DNA of 18,282 nt. It comes from JBBQIY01 sp964553035. Its GTDB lineage: Bacteria; Verrucomicrobiota; Kiritimatiellia; RFP12; UBA3636. A program made the position numbers and the translations under genes. The notes beneath the pieces are model-generated. The model was not told the DNA's origin. It did not search any database and saw nothing but the letters and a program-made list of their open reading frames with translations. The DNA is taken from NCBI GenBank assembly GCA_964553035.1, contig CAZKJH010000077.1, forward strand, positions 1 through 18,282, given 5' to 3'. Every line of letters begins with the position of its first letter. Within the stretch, counting starts at the first letter, position 1. Below, piece by piece: positions 7,934 through 15,644 of the stretch.

Positions 7934-8761
7934 ATGTACGAAAAATATTGGAATCTTAAAGAAGAGCCTTTCAAGCAGGTGGCCACCGAGAAGATGGTTT
8001 ACATGTCTCTTCAATACCGCGAAGGGCTTGCGCGACTTTTCTACCTCTTTGATCAGCGCCGGACGGCGGGAATGATTACTGGGCCATACGGGGTCGGAAA
8101 GTCGATGACTTTTGAATTTCTCCGGCGCAGAGCCGTCAGAAACAAAACACCTGTCATTCAAATCGATGCTATTCCCAATGGCGCATTACCCATGGCTCGG
8201 CATATTTTACGTTCGCTTGATATGCCAGACACGGTCAGTACCTTGGCAGAAGCCCTGATGACCTTGCAGAGTTGTGCGCGGGCACCGAATTCTAAACTTA
8301 ACCACACGCTGTTATTGATCGACGAGGCTCAGCAGATGATGGAAGGAGAGGGGTTCTATTTCGTTCATTATCTGTGCAACCTACGCATTAACATTTCGGA
8401 AGAAGAAGAAGGGCCCCTGTTCACGACCATTATCGCCGGAACCGAGATCTTGCGAGAGGCTATGAAAACGCAGGAATCACTTCGCCGCAGAATTCAGCTC
8501 GATTGGAAGCTCAACCCGCTCTCGGAACACGACACACTCGAGTATGTGCAACACCATATCTCCGTAGCCGGTGGCGATATCTGGATTTTTACTAACGATG
8601 CTCTCGCGGCAATCTACACCTATACTCGCGGTATTCCGCGTAGCATTAATAATGTTTGTGACACGGCTCTCATGCTCGGTTATGCGGCCCGAGCGCGTGT
8701 GGTCGATGGACGTATCGTCGCTCAGGCGGCCCACGATACTGGGCTTGATTCTCTTATGTGA
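7934..8761 (+). CDS. ExeA-like AAA ATPase (secretion/exopolysaccharide-locus type)
   Basis: The protein has 275 residues. The start MYEKYWNLKEEPFK followed by a MSLQYREGLARLFY helix is characteristic of ExeA/GspA-type ATPases and of the related ATPase of exosortase-linked exopolysaccharide loci. Walker A is GPYGVGKS (50-57, Lys56), Walker B is LLLIDEAQ (126-133), an arginine cluster lies at 184-186 and GIPRSINN (233-240) is the sensor-2 region. It ends after the AAA lid and lacks the C-terminal peptidoglycan-binding part of full ExeA. No hydrophobic segment is visible. It starts 45 bases after the RecA/KaiC-like gene with no clear Shine-Dalgarno. Its stop overlaps the GTG start of the next gene. 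A role in envelope assembly or polysaccharide export is likely from family and context. No exosortase or PEP-CTERM motif was seen here. Confidence 0.85.
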   Translation: MYEKYWNLKEEPFKQVATEKMVYMSLQYREGLARLFYLFDQRRTAGMITGPYGVGKSMTFEFLRRRAVRNKTPVIQIDAIPNGALPMARHILRSLDMPDTVSTLAEALMTLQSCARAPNSKLNHTLLLIDEAQQMMEGEGFYFVHYLCNLRINISEEEEGPLFTTIIAGTEILREAMKTQESLRRRIQLDWKLNPLSEHDTLEYVQHHISVAGGDIWIFTNDALAAIYTYTRGIPRSINNVCDTALMLGYAARARVVDGRIVAQAAHDTGLDSLM

Positions 8762-11049
8762 GTACAAGCAGAAAAGCCTTTTCCTTCCGCGATATGTTAA
8801 TTATGAATACGCTTCACGGACTAGTAACGGCTCTCTTCATTTTTCTCATGGCTTTCTCGTGCCATTGCGCCGATTATAAGACGGTCAACATCCTCCCCCC
8901 GTTTCCGGAACTTTCGGGATCTTTTACGAATCGATCCGAGGCGGATGGTCTTGTGATTCCTTTTGTTTTGAAAGATGGCGAGGGTCGGGCTAGCTGGGAT
9001 TTCCCACTCAGAGGGGACGTGTTAGAAGGCACAACTTCCCTCGTGATCGACGCTTCGCTTTCGGTGAACGGATTCATCTCGGGCATGACGCTACAAATTC
9101 GTAGCGGTTTGACTTGGAACACGGCTCGGATTCCGCTCCCAGAATCACACCGCGGGAGGGTGGCGGTGCCGCTCTCACGTTTCAAAGACGAAGTGGGGGA
9201 AGCCTGTAAGTTTTCGCATGCCGATCTTCTCCGGATCTCCATTTGGTGCGCCGACCCTCGGGCGACCGGAACGTTTCTGCTGTATGGCCTACAGGCTCGC
9301 CGCGATAGTGTCGCGATTGCCAATACAGGTGACGATGCCTCCCTAGCGCGTTGCCGCACCCTTTTTGATAAGGCTGGCATTCCGTACGCTGAAATCGATG
9401 ATGATTTCACCCAAGCGAGCGATTTTAATCTTGTTGTGATTCCAACGACTCCTCTTGCGTTTGAAGTCGGCGCATTGCGCGAACTTAAAAGGGCAGTTCG
9501 GACTGGTGTCAAGCTTGTTGTATTCTATACGGCTTCACGCGAGATATCTGCTCTTCTTGGCATTTCTCCTGGCGAATGGCGAGGCGTACCTCCCGCATCT
9601 GCTTGGATGTCGATGATTCCAGCAGAGAAGCCGTTGGCAGGTTTTTCGGAGCGAATTCCTCACCAAACCACTAATATTATCCCACCTTATGAAAGACCGA
9701 GTGCGATAACCGTGGCTGTTTGGAGTGATTCGGTTGGACATGAGACGAAGCTACCCGCATGCGTTGTTTCCGAGAAAGGCGCTTGGTTTTCCCACCTCCC
9801 ACCATTGCCGACGCGACCAGCTGCCGAGTTTATGCGCAGAATTTGCCTGCGCTTTGAGCCCAGACTTGCCGAAAGCTTCGCCGTCAAAGCACTGATGGAC
9901 AACGCCGCCGTTCTGGATGCATCACCGAAAGCTGCAGAAATTCTCGTTAACGCAATCAAAGAATCGGTTCTCACCCGTACCAAGATCGAGGGCGTCCCCC
10001 AACGCTGTTCAGAACTGCGCGATTTCATTGCAGCCGACTTGGTCGGTTCCGTTCTCGCTCCCACGGGAGAAGTTCACGCCGTCTGGGATGCTCGGGCACC
10101 CTATCGGTCAGAGGCTACGTGGGGCAAGTTGCTTTTCAAGCTTGGCATCTCTGGGATCAACACCCTGTTTGCCCAGGTGGGGAACGGCGTGTCGTCTGAT
10201 ACGGCTTTTGATGCAACGTCCGGTCTCTCGCTGCAAAAGGTGTGCGAGAAGGCCCACGAATCCTCTGTGTCAGTCCATGCCTGGCTCTACGTCTTGTCTC
10301 TGGAAGGAACCGCACCGAGCGATTTGGCTACGCTTACCGCTCAGGGAAGTCTTGTCACCTCGCAGGATGGAAGTCAAAAGCCTTGGCTGTGTTCTGTGAA
10401 TCTAGAGAATAGAAAGCAGATTATCGCCCGATCCGTGACGCTTGCTAATTCTGGTGTTGCTGGGATTCACCTCGATTACATCCGCTATCCAGATGATGCA
10501 GGGTGTTTTTGCGCGAGTTGCCGGGCGGCATTTGAGCGTTCTCGGGGTCAGAAAGTTGCGTACTGGCCTTTCGACGTCACTGGGACAGGTGTCTACTCAC
10601 GCGCGTATCGCGGTTTCCAAACCCAGTCGATAACTGAGCTGGTGGCGAGTCTTTCAGATGCCGTCCGCAAGTCGAATAGCGGCGTTGTGGTGTCTGCGGC
10701 TGTATTTCCCGACGTGCCTTCGGCTGCTGCGCTCTGTCAGGACTGGCCTGGCTGGGTCGGGGCTGGCCTAGTGGACTTTGTCTGCCCGATGACTTATCAA
10801 ACCGACAGCATGGTCTTTGCCTCTCAGGTCGACCGTGCAATAGCGGCATGCGCTGGAAGAGCCGACCGCGTTTTGCCTGGTATTGGGACTACGGCGGATG
10901 TTGCGGGCCCCGATGCGTACGGAGCGGCGCAACAACTTCTTGAGGCGAGAAAGCGAAAATGTCTCGGTTTCGCCTTTTTTTCCTTGGATGATTTGCTTTT
11001 AAATAGTATCCTACCTTTTTTGACGTTGAGTAGTACCAGCCAAAAGTGA
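8758..11049 (+). CDS. Secreted GHL10-family putative glycoside hydrolase (paralog A)
   Basis: The protein has 763 residues from a GTG at 8758 (GTGA overlap with the preceding stop); ATGs at 8794 and 8803 are alternatives. Residues 1-38 look like a signal peptide, with a hydrophobic core around LVTALFIFLMAF. The cleavage region FSCHCA is atypical. Residues 50-185 resemble a carbohydrate-binding beta sandwich, 190-370 an alpha/beta glutamine-amidotransferase-like fold (LVVIPT, LVVFYTAS), and 437-755 a GHL10 TIM barrel. Key barrel motifs are GISGINTLFAQV, VHAWL (506-510), GIHLDYIRYP (569-578) with Asp573, FVCPMTY and GFAFFSLDD. A CxCxxC cluster (583, 585, 588) follows the Asp motif, as in many GHL10 proteins, and may bind a metal. 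GHL10 proteins are distant relatives of the PgaB hydrolase domain, so cutting or remodelling the polymer of this locus is a reasonable inference. Confidence 0.85.
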   Translation: MSTSRKAFSFRDMLIMNTLHGLVTALFIFLMAFSCHCADYKTVNILPPFPELSGSFTNRSEADGLVIPFVLKDGEGRASWDFPLRGDVLEGTTSLVIDASLSVNGFISGMTLQIRSGLTWNTARIPLPESHRGRVAVPLSRFKDEVGEACKFSHADLLRISIWCADPRATGTFLLYGLQARRDSVAIANTGDDASLARCRTLFDKAGIPYAEIDDDFTQASDFNLVVIPTTPLAFEVGALRELKRAVRTGVKLVVFYTASREISALLGISPGEWRGVPPASAWMSMIPAEKPLAGFSERIPHQTTNIIPPYERPSAITVAVWSDSVGHETKLPACVVSEKGAWFSHLPPLPTRPAAEFMRRICLRFEPRLAESFAVKALMDNAAVLDASPKAAEILVNAIKESVLTRTKIEGVPQRCSELRDFIAADLVGSVLAPTGEVHAVWDARAPYRSEATWGKLLFKLGISGINTLFAQVGNGVSSDTAFDATSGLSLQKVCEKAHESSVSVHAWLYVLSLEGTAPSDLATLTAQGSLVTSQDGSQKPWLCSVNLENRKQIIARSVTLANSGVAGIHLDYIRYPDDAGCFCASCRAAFERSRGQKVAYWPFDVTGTGVYSRAYRGFQTQSITELVASLSDAVRKSNSGVVVSAAVFPDVPSAAALCQDWPGWVGAGLVDFVCPMTYQTDSMVFASQVDRAIAACAGRADRVLPGIGTTADVAGPDAYGAAQQLLEARKRKCLGFAFFSLDDLLLNSILPFLTLSSTSQK

Positions 11050-11065
11050 AACCGCAACGTGTCGG

Positions 11066-11072
11066 AAAGGGG
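11066..11072 (+). promoter_or_regulatory. Shine-Dalgarno site deciding the start of the small membrane protein
   Basis: AAAGGGG ends 6 bases before the ATG at 11079. This favours that start over the in-frame GTG at 11046 that overlaps the preceding stop. Confidence 0.6.
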
Positions 11073-11078
11073 AATATC

Positions 11079-11420
11079 ATGAACTTGGAATTGGACACCA
11101 CCACAATCATCGCTGGCGTTCTTGGCTTTTTTTTCTTGATCATCGCTATGTTCAAGAACTTCGGACGGCGAAACAACAATCAGCTTTATATTCCAGGAAC
11201 GCCGAGGCCGCAGGATGACGATCAAGAGGTGAAATTGTCCGATCCGTTTTCAGCCTCTTCGCCGTCATCAAAGAGCGGTAAGGATGTAGTATCTGATCAG
11301 AAAGCCGGTTCCACAGTTCCCGCATCGGGGGACTTGTCGTCGTTTAAACAATTCACGCCCGATTCCTCGGCTATTGCGGATGTCAGGGTTCGCAACGATG
11401 CCGAGTATCAATGGGAGTAG
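11079..11420 (+). CDS. Small single-pass membrane protein, unknown function
   Basis: The protein has 113 residues and no family I recognise. A short N-terminus (MNLELDTTT) leads into one hydrophobic segment at about 10-26 (IIAGVLGFFFLIIAMF). A basic stretch KNFGRRNNN follows, then a long hydrophilic Ser/Asp/Lys-rich tail ending in aromatic and acidic residues, EYQWE. Basic residues after the helix suggest N-out, C-in topology with the tail in the cytoplasm, where it could meet the two ATPases. It lies 29 bases after the GHL10 gene and is the last gene of the operon, so a structural or coupling part in the polysaccharide machinery is possible but unproven. Its own ribosome binding site and conventional composition support a real gene. 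Confidence 0.65.
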   Translation: MNLELDTTTIIAGVLGFFFLIIAMFKNFGRRNNNQLYIPGTPRPQDDDQEVKLSDPFSASSPSSKSGKDVVSDQKAGSTVPASGDLSSFKQFTPDSSAIADVRVRNDAEYQWE

Positions 11421-11435
11421 TCGCGAGGCACTACT
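11416..11435. terminator. Possible weak bidirectional terminator between convergent genes
   Basis: AGTAGT (11416-11421) and ACTACT (11430-11435) form a perfect 6-bp stem around an 8-base loop, followed on the plus strand by TTT only. The stem overlaps the stop codons of both convergent genes. The stem is short and the T-run poor, so this may be coincidence. Confidence 0.2.
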
Positions 11436-13365
11436 TTGCTAACTCTAAGACAGGGAGCATCTCGTTTTTGAACCGTTCGTCAAGGTGATAGAGCGCGACA
11501 CCTTTAAGTCTAAATGGAGCGGCTGCATTGATCTGGTCGATCACGTCAATCGAGTTTAGATGGGCTTCAAACGATGTCACGCCGATACCGCAGACAATCT
11601 TATTGCTTTCCGATGCTTCGATTTGTCTGGTCAGCATTTTTTTTAAGTCCGCCGCATCCGGCGAGTAGTTCATCGGAACGACATAATTGAGCTGACTGTT
11701 CTTGATCCAAGAATGCCAATCTTGTCCGACGCCGTTCATACTGCCAAAACTGTAAACGGCAATTGAAACAAGAGTCTTTGGCTTACGCGTCTTGATTTCT
11801 GAACAGACCTGATTGACAACATGGGTGATATGTTCTGCGCGCCATGCGTTATATTGAGTTTTGAACTTTCCGCCAGCTCTCACATCGCTTGGCCACGACG
11901 GAACCTTGCTACCCAGCCAGCGTTCAAACTTTTTTCTGTCGTCAGCGCCCATCGCGGATTCTTCCGTGGGGTATCGCATATAGTCGAAGTGGATGCCATC
12001 CACACCCGTATTCTCGGCTACCCACGTGGCGATTCGTACGATTTCGCGCACATTGCGAGGATCCCTTGGATCCATCCACTCGACCGGTGCATTCTTGGCA
12101 TTGACGAGTCCACGACCCTCTGCCATAAAGGTGCGTTTTGCTTCAATCGGCATATTTTCGAGTGTTAAGGCTTGGATCCAAGCATGGACGCGAATGCCGT
12201 ATTGATGGCACGCTTTAACCACTTCCGGAAGTTGATCACCCCATTTTTTTTTCATGAAAGATTCGGCCAAGCCTGGGATTCCTGTGTTTGAAGAGCCTGG
12301 CGATGCAGCCATCCAATATATATCCGTGATGCCGGCTTTTTTCAAGACGGTTGCCGTACTTGGCCAGTTTCCGGGGAATATACCAGTGCTGTTGCGATCC
12401 CAAACGGCAAGAACTCCGGTGTTGACTCCGGTTTTACTTGCGGCAGCGTAGGCTCGCGCTACCGTTTGCCGTAGTCCCCAGAGCTTTGTCATCGAAGCCC
12501 CGAAAAACCCCCGTTTAAAATCTGCGTCCTTACTTGCAGCGAGGTGTGTCAGGGAGGCGATTTGATCTTCTAAGGCCGCCCGTTTCTGAGGCCGTACGCT
12601 TGCACGCAATTTAGTTGTTGCGGCGTTGAAAGATTCCGCGCCGAGGGGTTTCCACATTTCCGCATCAAGACGTTTGGCGGCATGTCGCCAGACTTCGGGA
12701 ACACCATCGGCACTCAGGGCCGCTAGCAGGCGTCCTTGCATATCCGCATCCCCATCGTCAAGGAGTACCCGGGTGAGCCAAAAGCCGCTCGGTGTTTTGA
12801 GCAAAGCAACAGGGCCTTCTTTCCCTTCTTCATCAATCCAGCGAGCTGCAATTTGTGAGTTTTTGGATGCAGGAACGGTCTCGATGATTTGCGTTGCCCG
12901 ACTTTTTAGAAACGCCGGCGCGTGCAGGGGATGCGTGCCAAGGAATCGGAACCCAACCCAAACGGTTGGGTTGGCAGTGACAATCGTTGGTTTGGAAAGT
13001 TCCATCATCGCCGCCAGCTCTTTTGAAGATGAGCTGTGAACAATGATTCTTCCACCGGAGTCAATGAAGCGCTTGATGCGGATTCGTTGAGATTCTGAAG
13101 GAATATCCATGAACACGAGGTGTGCGACTCGACATGGCGAGGCGAGAGCAGCCGCCAAGTCTTTATCCGAAAAAAGCTTGGCCGTCACGCCGACACTAGC
13201 GAGAGCTCGTAGGACACCTCGCGCTCGGCTATGGGTAAAGGTGAGCTCACTCGGCGAAGTTAATGATGTCTCGCCATGCACTACGGATATGATTCTAGGT
13301 CTTTCGGTCGACAAAGAAAAGTGAGTGCTTAGCGCAAGAATAAGGAAAAGGAAAAGTCGGTTCAT
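11431..13365 (-). CDS. Secreted GHL10-family putative glycoside hydrolase (paralog B)
   Basis: The protein has 644 residues. MNRLFLFLILALSTHFSLS is a signal peptide, so the protein is exported. Residues 25-215 form an alpha/beta amidotransferase-like domain (VFMDIPS, GGRIIVHSSSS). A helical linker spans about 225-310, and a GHL10 TIM barrel covers 318-640. Barrel motifs are AGITDIYW, VHAWIQAL (393-400), GVDGIHFDYMRYP (454-466) with Asp461, YVVPMNY and GVALYHLDE. It shares the order amidotransferase-like, helical, GHL10 with the protein at 8758-11049. It lacks that protein's N-terminal sandwich and its CxCxxC cluster, so the two are diverged paralogs. It converges on the ATPase operon with 10 bases between stops. 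No convincing Shine-Dalgarno precedes the ATG. It probably acts on the same envelope polysaccharide or on peptidoglycan-linked sugars; the substrate is unknown. Confidence 0.85.
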   Translation of the reverse strand: MNRLFLFLILALSTHFSLSTERPRIISVVHGETSLTSPSELTFTHSRARGVLRALASVGVTAKLFSDKDLAAALASPCRVAHLVFMDIPSESQRIRIKRFIDSGGRIIVHSSSSKELAAMMELSKPTIVTANPTVWVGFRFLGTHPLHAPAFLKSRATQIIETVPASKNSQIAARWIDEEGKEGPVALLKTPSGFWLTRVLLDDGDADMQGRLLAALSADGVPEVWRHAAKRLDAEMWKPLGAESFNAATTKLRASVRPQKRAALEDQIASLTHLAASKDADFKRGFFGASMTKLWGLRQTVARAYAAASKTGVNTGVLAVWDRNSTGIFPGNWPSTATVLKKAGITDIYWMAASPGSSNTGIPGLAESFMKKKWGDQLPEVVKACHQYGIRVHAWIQALTLENMPIEAKRTFMAEGRGLVNAKNAPVEWMDPRDPRNVREIVRIATWVAENTGVDGIHFDYMRYPTEESAMGADDRKKFERWLGSKVPSWPSDVRAGGKFKTQYNAWRAEHITHVVNQVCSEIKTRKPKTLVSIAVYSFGSMNGVGQDWHSWIKNSQLNYVVPMNYSPDAADLKKMLTRQIEASESNKIVCGIGVTSFEAHLNSIDVIDQINAAAPFRLKGVALYHLDERFKNEMLPVLELAK

Positions 13366-13482
13366 GTTGAATTTGCATAGAAATCAGGAGTCAGAATACT
13401 GTCTGCTGCGCGACGCGGTCACGAAAAATTCAGAGGGGATGTGCTAACACTTAATCATTGGTTATGGGTAAGTTTTATCGGC

Positions 13483-13502
13483 TGATTACGCAGATTAACG
13501 CA
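13483..13502 (+). repeat. Short GATTAC-type intergenic repeat remnant
   Basis: TGATTACGCAGATTAACGCA contains two imperfect 9-10 base units (GATTACGCA, GATTAACGCA). Such units recur in tandem in intergenic regions of many environmental bacteria. It lies in the 212-base gap 13366-13577 between paralog B and the lpxB stop. I see no gene, clear promoter or terminator in the rest of that gap. Confidence 0.4.
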
Positions 13503-13577
13503 TAGGTGGGTCGGAAGGAGTGTTTTGCTGGGGTGGAATCGAGGACGAGGAGGAAGAGTTGAGTATGCGGGTCTGCG

Positions 13578-14732
13578 TCAGTCTGGGAGTTCGTCAAGGA
13601 TCCTAGCGGCGACACGGGCGGTGGCACCGGGGGCTCCGACCATTGAGTTCACGGTGCGCATTTCTGCGAGCATGGACGCGCGATAGTCGGTCTTAAAGAG
13701 TAATTTCTCAAGTTCTTTAGCAAGCACTTCGGGTGTGAGATCGTCCTGTATCAGTTCTTGGCAAACTACTTTTTTTGCTAAAATGTTGACGAGGCCGATG
13801 TGTGAGACACCGGTTATGAGCCGACGCAAAATTGCGTGGGAGATGGTACCCACGCGGTAGACGATGACGAACGGGCAGAGCAACATGCAACCTTCGAGTG
13901 TAGAGGTTCCAGATTTGATGACGGCCGCTTCTGCTTGATGCAAGACGTGGCGCGACAGTCCATCAACAACGGCAACTTGTTTCGGTTTTTCTTTAATGTT
14001 GGCGAGGATGGCGAGCACGGTTTCGCGTGCGGCGGGAGTGGGAACCGGAATGATGAACGTACAGGGGCCGATTCGCTTTTCGAGAATACTTGCTGCATGC
14101 ATTTCATCGGGGAGGAGTCGCATAATTTCATTTTTGCGACTGCCGGGAAAAAGGGCGATGCGGTGTCCTTCGCCCCATGCGAGAGGAGGTGTTGGTTCGG
14201 CAAGCGTTGCGGCGATCTGGTCGGCAAGGGGATGACCTTCGAAGGTGACATTCAGGCCTGTGCCATCGAAGAGTTCCGGTTCGAAGGGAAAAAGAGTGAG
14301 AAGCCGGTCAAGAATACGGGCGATTTTCGGTATTCGGCTCTTGTGCCAGGCCCAGACTTGTGGGCAGACATAGTGAACGGTTCGTATGCCACGCTTGTGC
14401 GCTTGTTCGGCGATGCGCAGGTTAAAGCCGGGGTAATCGATTGTGAGCAGCAGGTCAGGCCGACGGGTGTCGAGGAGTCCAGTGATACGGCGAATGAGTG
14501 TCGAGAAGAAGCGATAGCGTTTCAGGACTTCCCAGAAGCCCATCACGCCCGTTTCTGACGCATGGGCGAAGAGTTCGACACCTTCCGCCTGCATCAGATC
14601 CCCACCGATGCCGTAGAACTCAAGAGGCGTGTTACATGCCGCTCGCATTTCGCGGATGATCGCCGCGCCGTACATGTCACCGCTGATTTCACCAGCGCAG
14701 ATGAGGATACGAATTGGTTTTTGCTGTGACAT
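13578..14732 (-). CDS. lpxB: Lipid-A-disaccharide synthase
   Basis: The enzyme joins UDP-2,3-diacylglucosamine to 2,3-diacylglucosamine-1-phosphate, giving the lipid A disaccharide at the inner membrane. At 384 residues it has normal GT19 length. Visible family motifs in order are AGEISGDMYGA (13-23), MGFWEVL (64-70), IDYPGFNLRIA (98-108, with the conserved Asp99), YVCPQVWAWHKSRI (121-134), FPFEPELF (148-155), EGHPLAD (165-171), LFPGSRKNEI (194-203), and a KSGTSTLEG motif further on. It is last in the leftward envelope cluster, 38 bases after lpxI, which makes one of its two substrates' precursors. No clear Shine-Dalgarno is seen before the ATG, and no hairpin terminator follows the stop. Confidence 0.97.
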   Translation of the reverse strand: MSQQKPIRILICAGEISGDMYGAAIIREMRAACNTPLEFYGIGGDLMQAEGVELFAHASETGVMGFWEVLKRYRFFSTLIRRITGLLDTRRPDLLLTIDYPGFNLRIAEQAHKRGIRTVHYVCPQVWAWHKSRIPKIARILDRLLTLFPFEPELFDGTGLNVTFEGHPLADQIAATLAEPTPPLAWGEGHRIALFPGSRKNEIMRLLPDEMHAASILEKRIGPCTFIIPVPTPAARETVLAILANIKEKPKQVAVVDGLSRHVLHQAEAAVIKSGTSTLEGCMLLCPFVIVYRVGTISHAILRRLITGVSHIGLVNILAKKVVCQELIQDDLTPEVLAKELEKLLFKTDYRASMLAEMRTVNSMVGAPGATARVAARILDELPD

Positions 14733-14770
14733 GGTTTAGATTTTGAAGAAGAGTTGTCGTGGTAGTTAAG

Positions 14771-15637
14771 TTAGAGAGTAGGAGCAGGCAATAGGTCGGT
14801 TTTAACGGCTACAAGGGCAATGCCAGCGCGGTTTGCGGCCTCGACGACGCGAGGGAGGTTGAGTACGATGGTGCGTCTGGCTTGAATGCTGAGGGCAGAG
14901 ATGCCGGACGCCTTCATGATGCCGACGGTTTTGGTACCGATGATCGGAATGTCGAAGCGCATGTCGTGCCCGTTCTTGGCGACTTTGATGACAACGGCTC
15001 CGCGGCGCACGAGGTTGCCACCGCGCTTGATTGTGACATTTGTGCCGTCGAAGCCTTCTACCGCTAGGACGACACCGTCCTTAACGACGACGGTCTGGCC
15101 GATGTCGTGATTGCAAATCTCCATTGCGATGCGGTTGCCGTAGACGATGTCTCCATTTTCCCGCTCGTCCGGCGCTCTGGCAGTCAGCACGCCCTCTGTT
15201 GGAATATGATTTTTCATGAAGAGAGAGGACGGCAGCACTTCAACGCCGAGGTTTTCGATGTCTTCGATAAAGCGGTGAAAGATCGTATGGGCGTTACGTA
15301 ATTTTAATTTTGCCAGTTCGCTCAGCATGCTCTTATCCATGCGCGAGCTGAAGAGGCATAGTGGATTGATTTGCCCGGCAAGTACGGTTTTTTTGCATCC
15401 CGATTCGGTGATTGATTTTCTAACGAGATCGAGATTCCCGAATGGGATCATTGTAAAATCATCGACAGCTCGGCAGGTGGATCTAAGGGTTGAGCCTTTG
15501 AAGCCAAGGACGGAAACCCGCTTCACGCCTGCGGCGTGTGCGCCGTCCGCAACGAGGCGAGGGAAGTCGCCCCAGCCAGCGATGATGAGAAGCGAGTCGG
15601 GTGTTGTGGATGCGTGTGTTTCAGGTATGGCGATCAT
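14771..15637 (-). CDS. lpxI: UDP-2,3-diacylglucosamine pyrophosphatase, LpxI type
   Basis: It hydrolyses UDP-2,3-diacylglucosamine to 2,3-diacylglucosamine-1-phosphate and UMP, the step before LpxB. LpxI (DUF1009) replaces the unrelated LpxH or LpxG in some lineages. The 288-residue length fits. The N-terminal domain has GWGDFPRLVADGAHAAG (21-37) and VLAGQINP. The C-terminal domain has DIGQTVVVKDGVVLAVEGFDGT (178-199) and KNGHDMRFDIPIIGTKT (221-237), with the conserved acidic pair Asp225 and Asp229, then ARRTIVLN. It lies 7 bases after the hemolysin III-like gene and 38 bases before lpxB, so an operon is very likely. The ATG at 15637 lacks a good Shine-Dalgarno. No lpxH homolog is in the window. 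Confidence 0.95.
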   Translation of the reverse strand: MIAIPETHASTTPDSLLIIAGWGDFPRLVADGAHAAGVKRVSVLGFKGSTLRSTCRAVDDFTMIPFGNLDLVRKSITESGCKKTVLAGQINPLCLFSSRMDKSMLSELAKLKLRNAHTIFHRFIEDIENLGVEVLPSSLFMKNHIPTEGVLTARAPDERENGDIVYGNRIAMEICNHDIGQTVVVKDGVVLAVEGFDGTNVTIKRGGNLVRRGAVVIKVAKNGHDMRFDIPIIGTKTVGIMKASGISALSIQARRTIVLNLPRVVEAANRAGIALVAVKTDLLPAPTL

Positions 15638-15644
15638 GAGGGGC

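Noticed and set aside
7934..11049. Exosortase/PEP-CTERM system suggested by the ExeA-like ATPase
   Set aside because: No exosortase gene is present and neither GHL10 protein, the scaffold nor the small protein ends in a PEP-CTERM-like motif.
13836..14558. 240-codon open frame opposite lpxB
   Set aside because: It is antisense to an unambiguous lpxB; its composition reflects the complementary strand and no family is recognisable.
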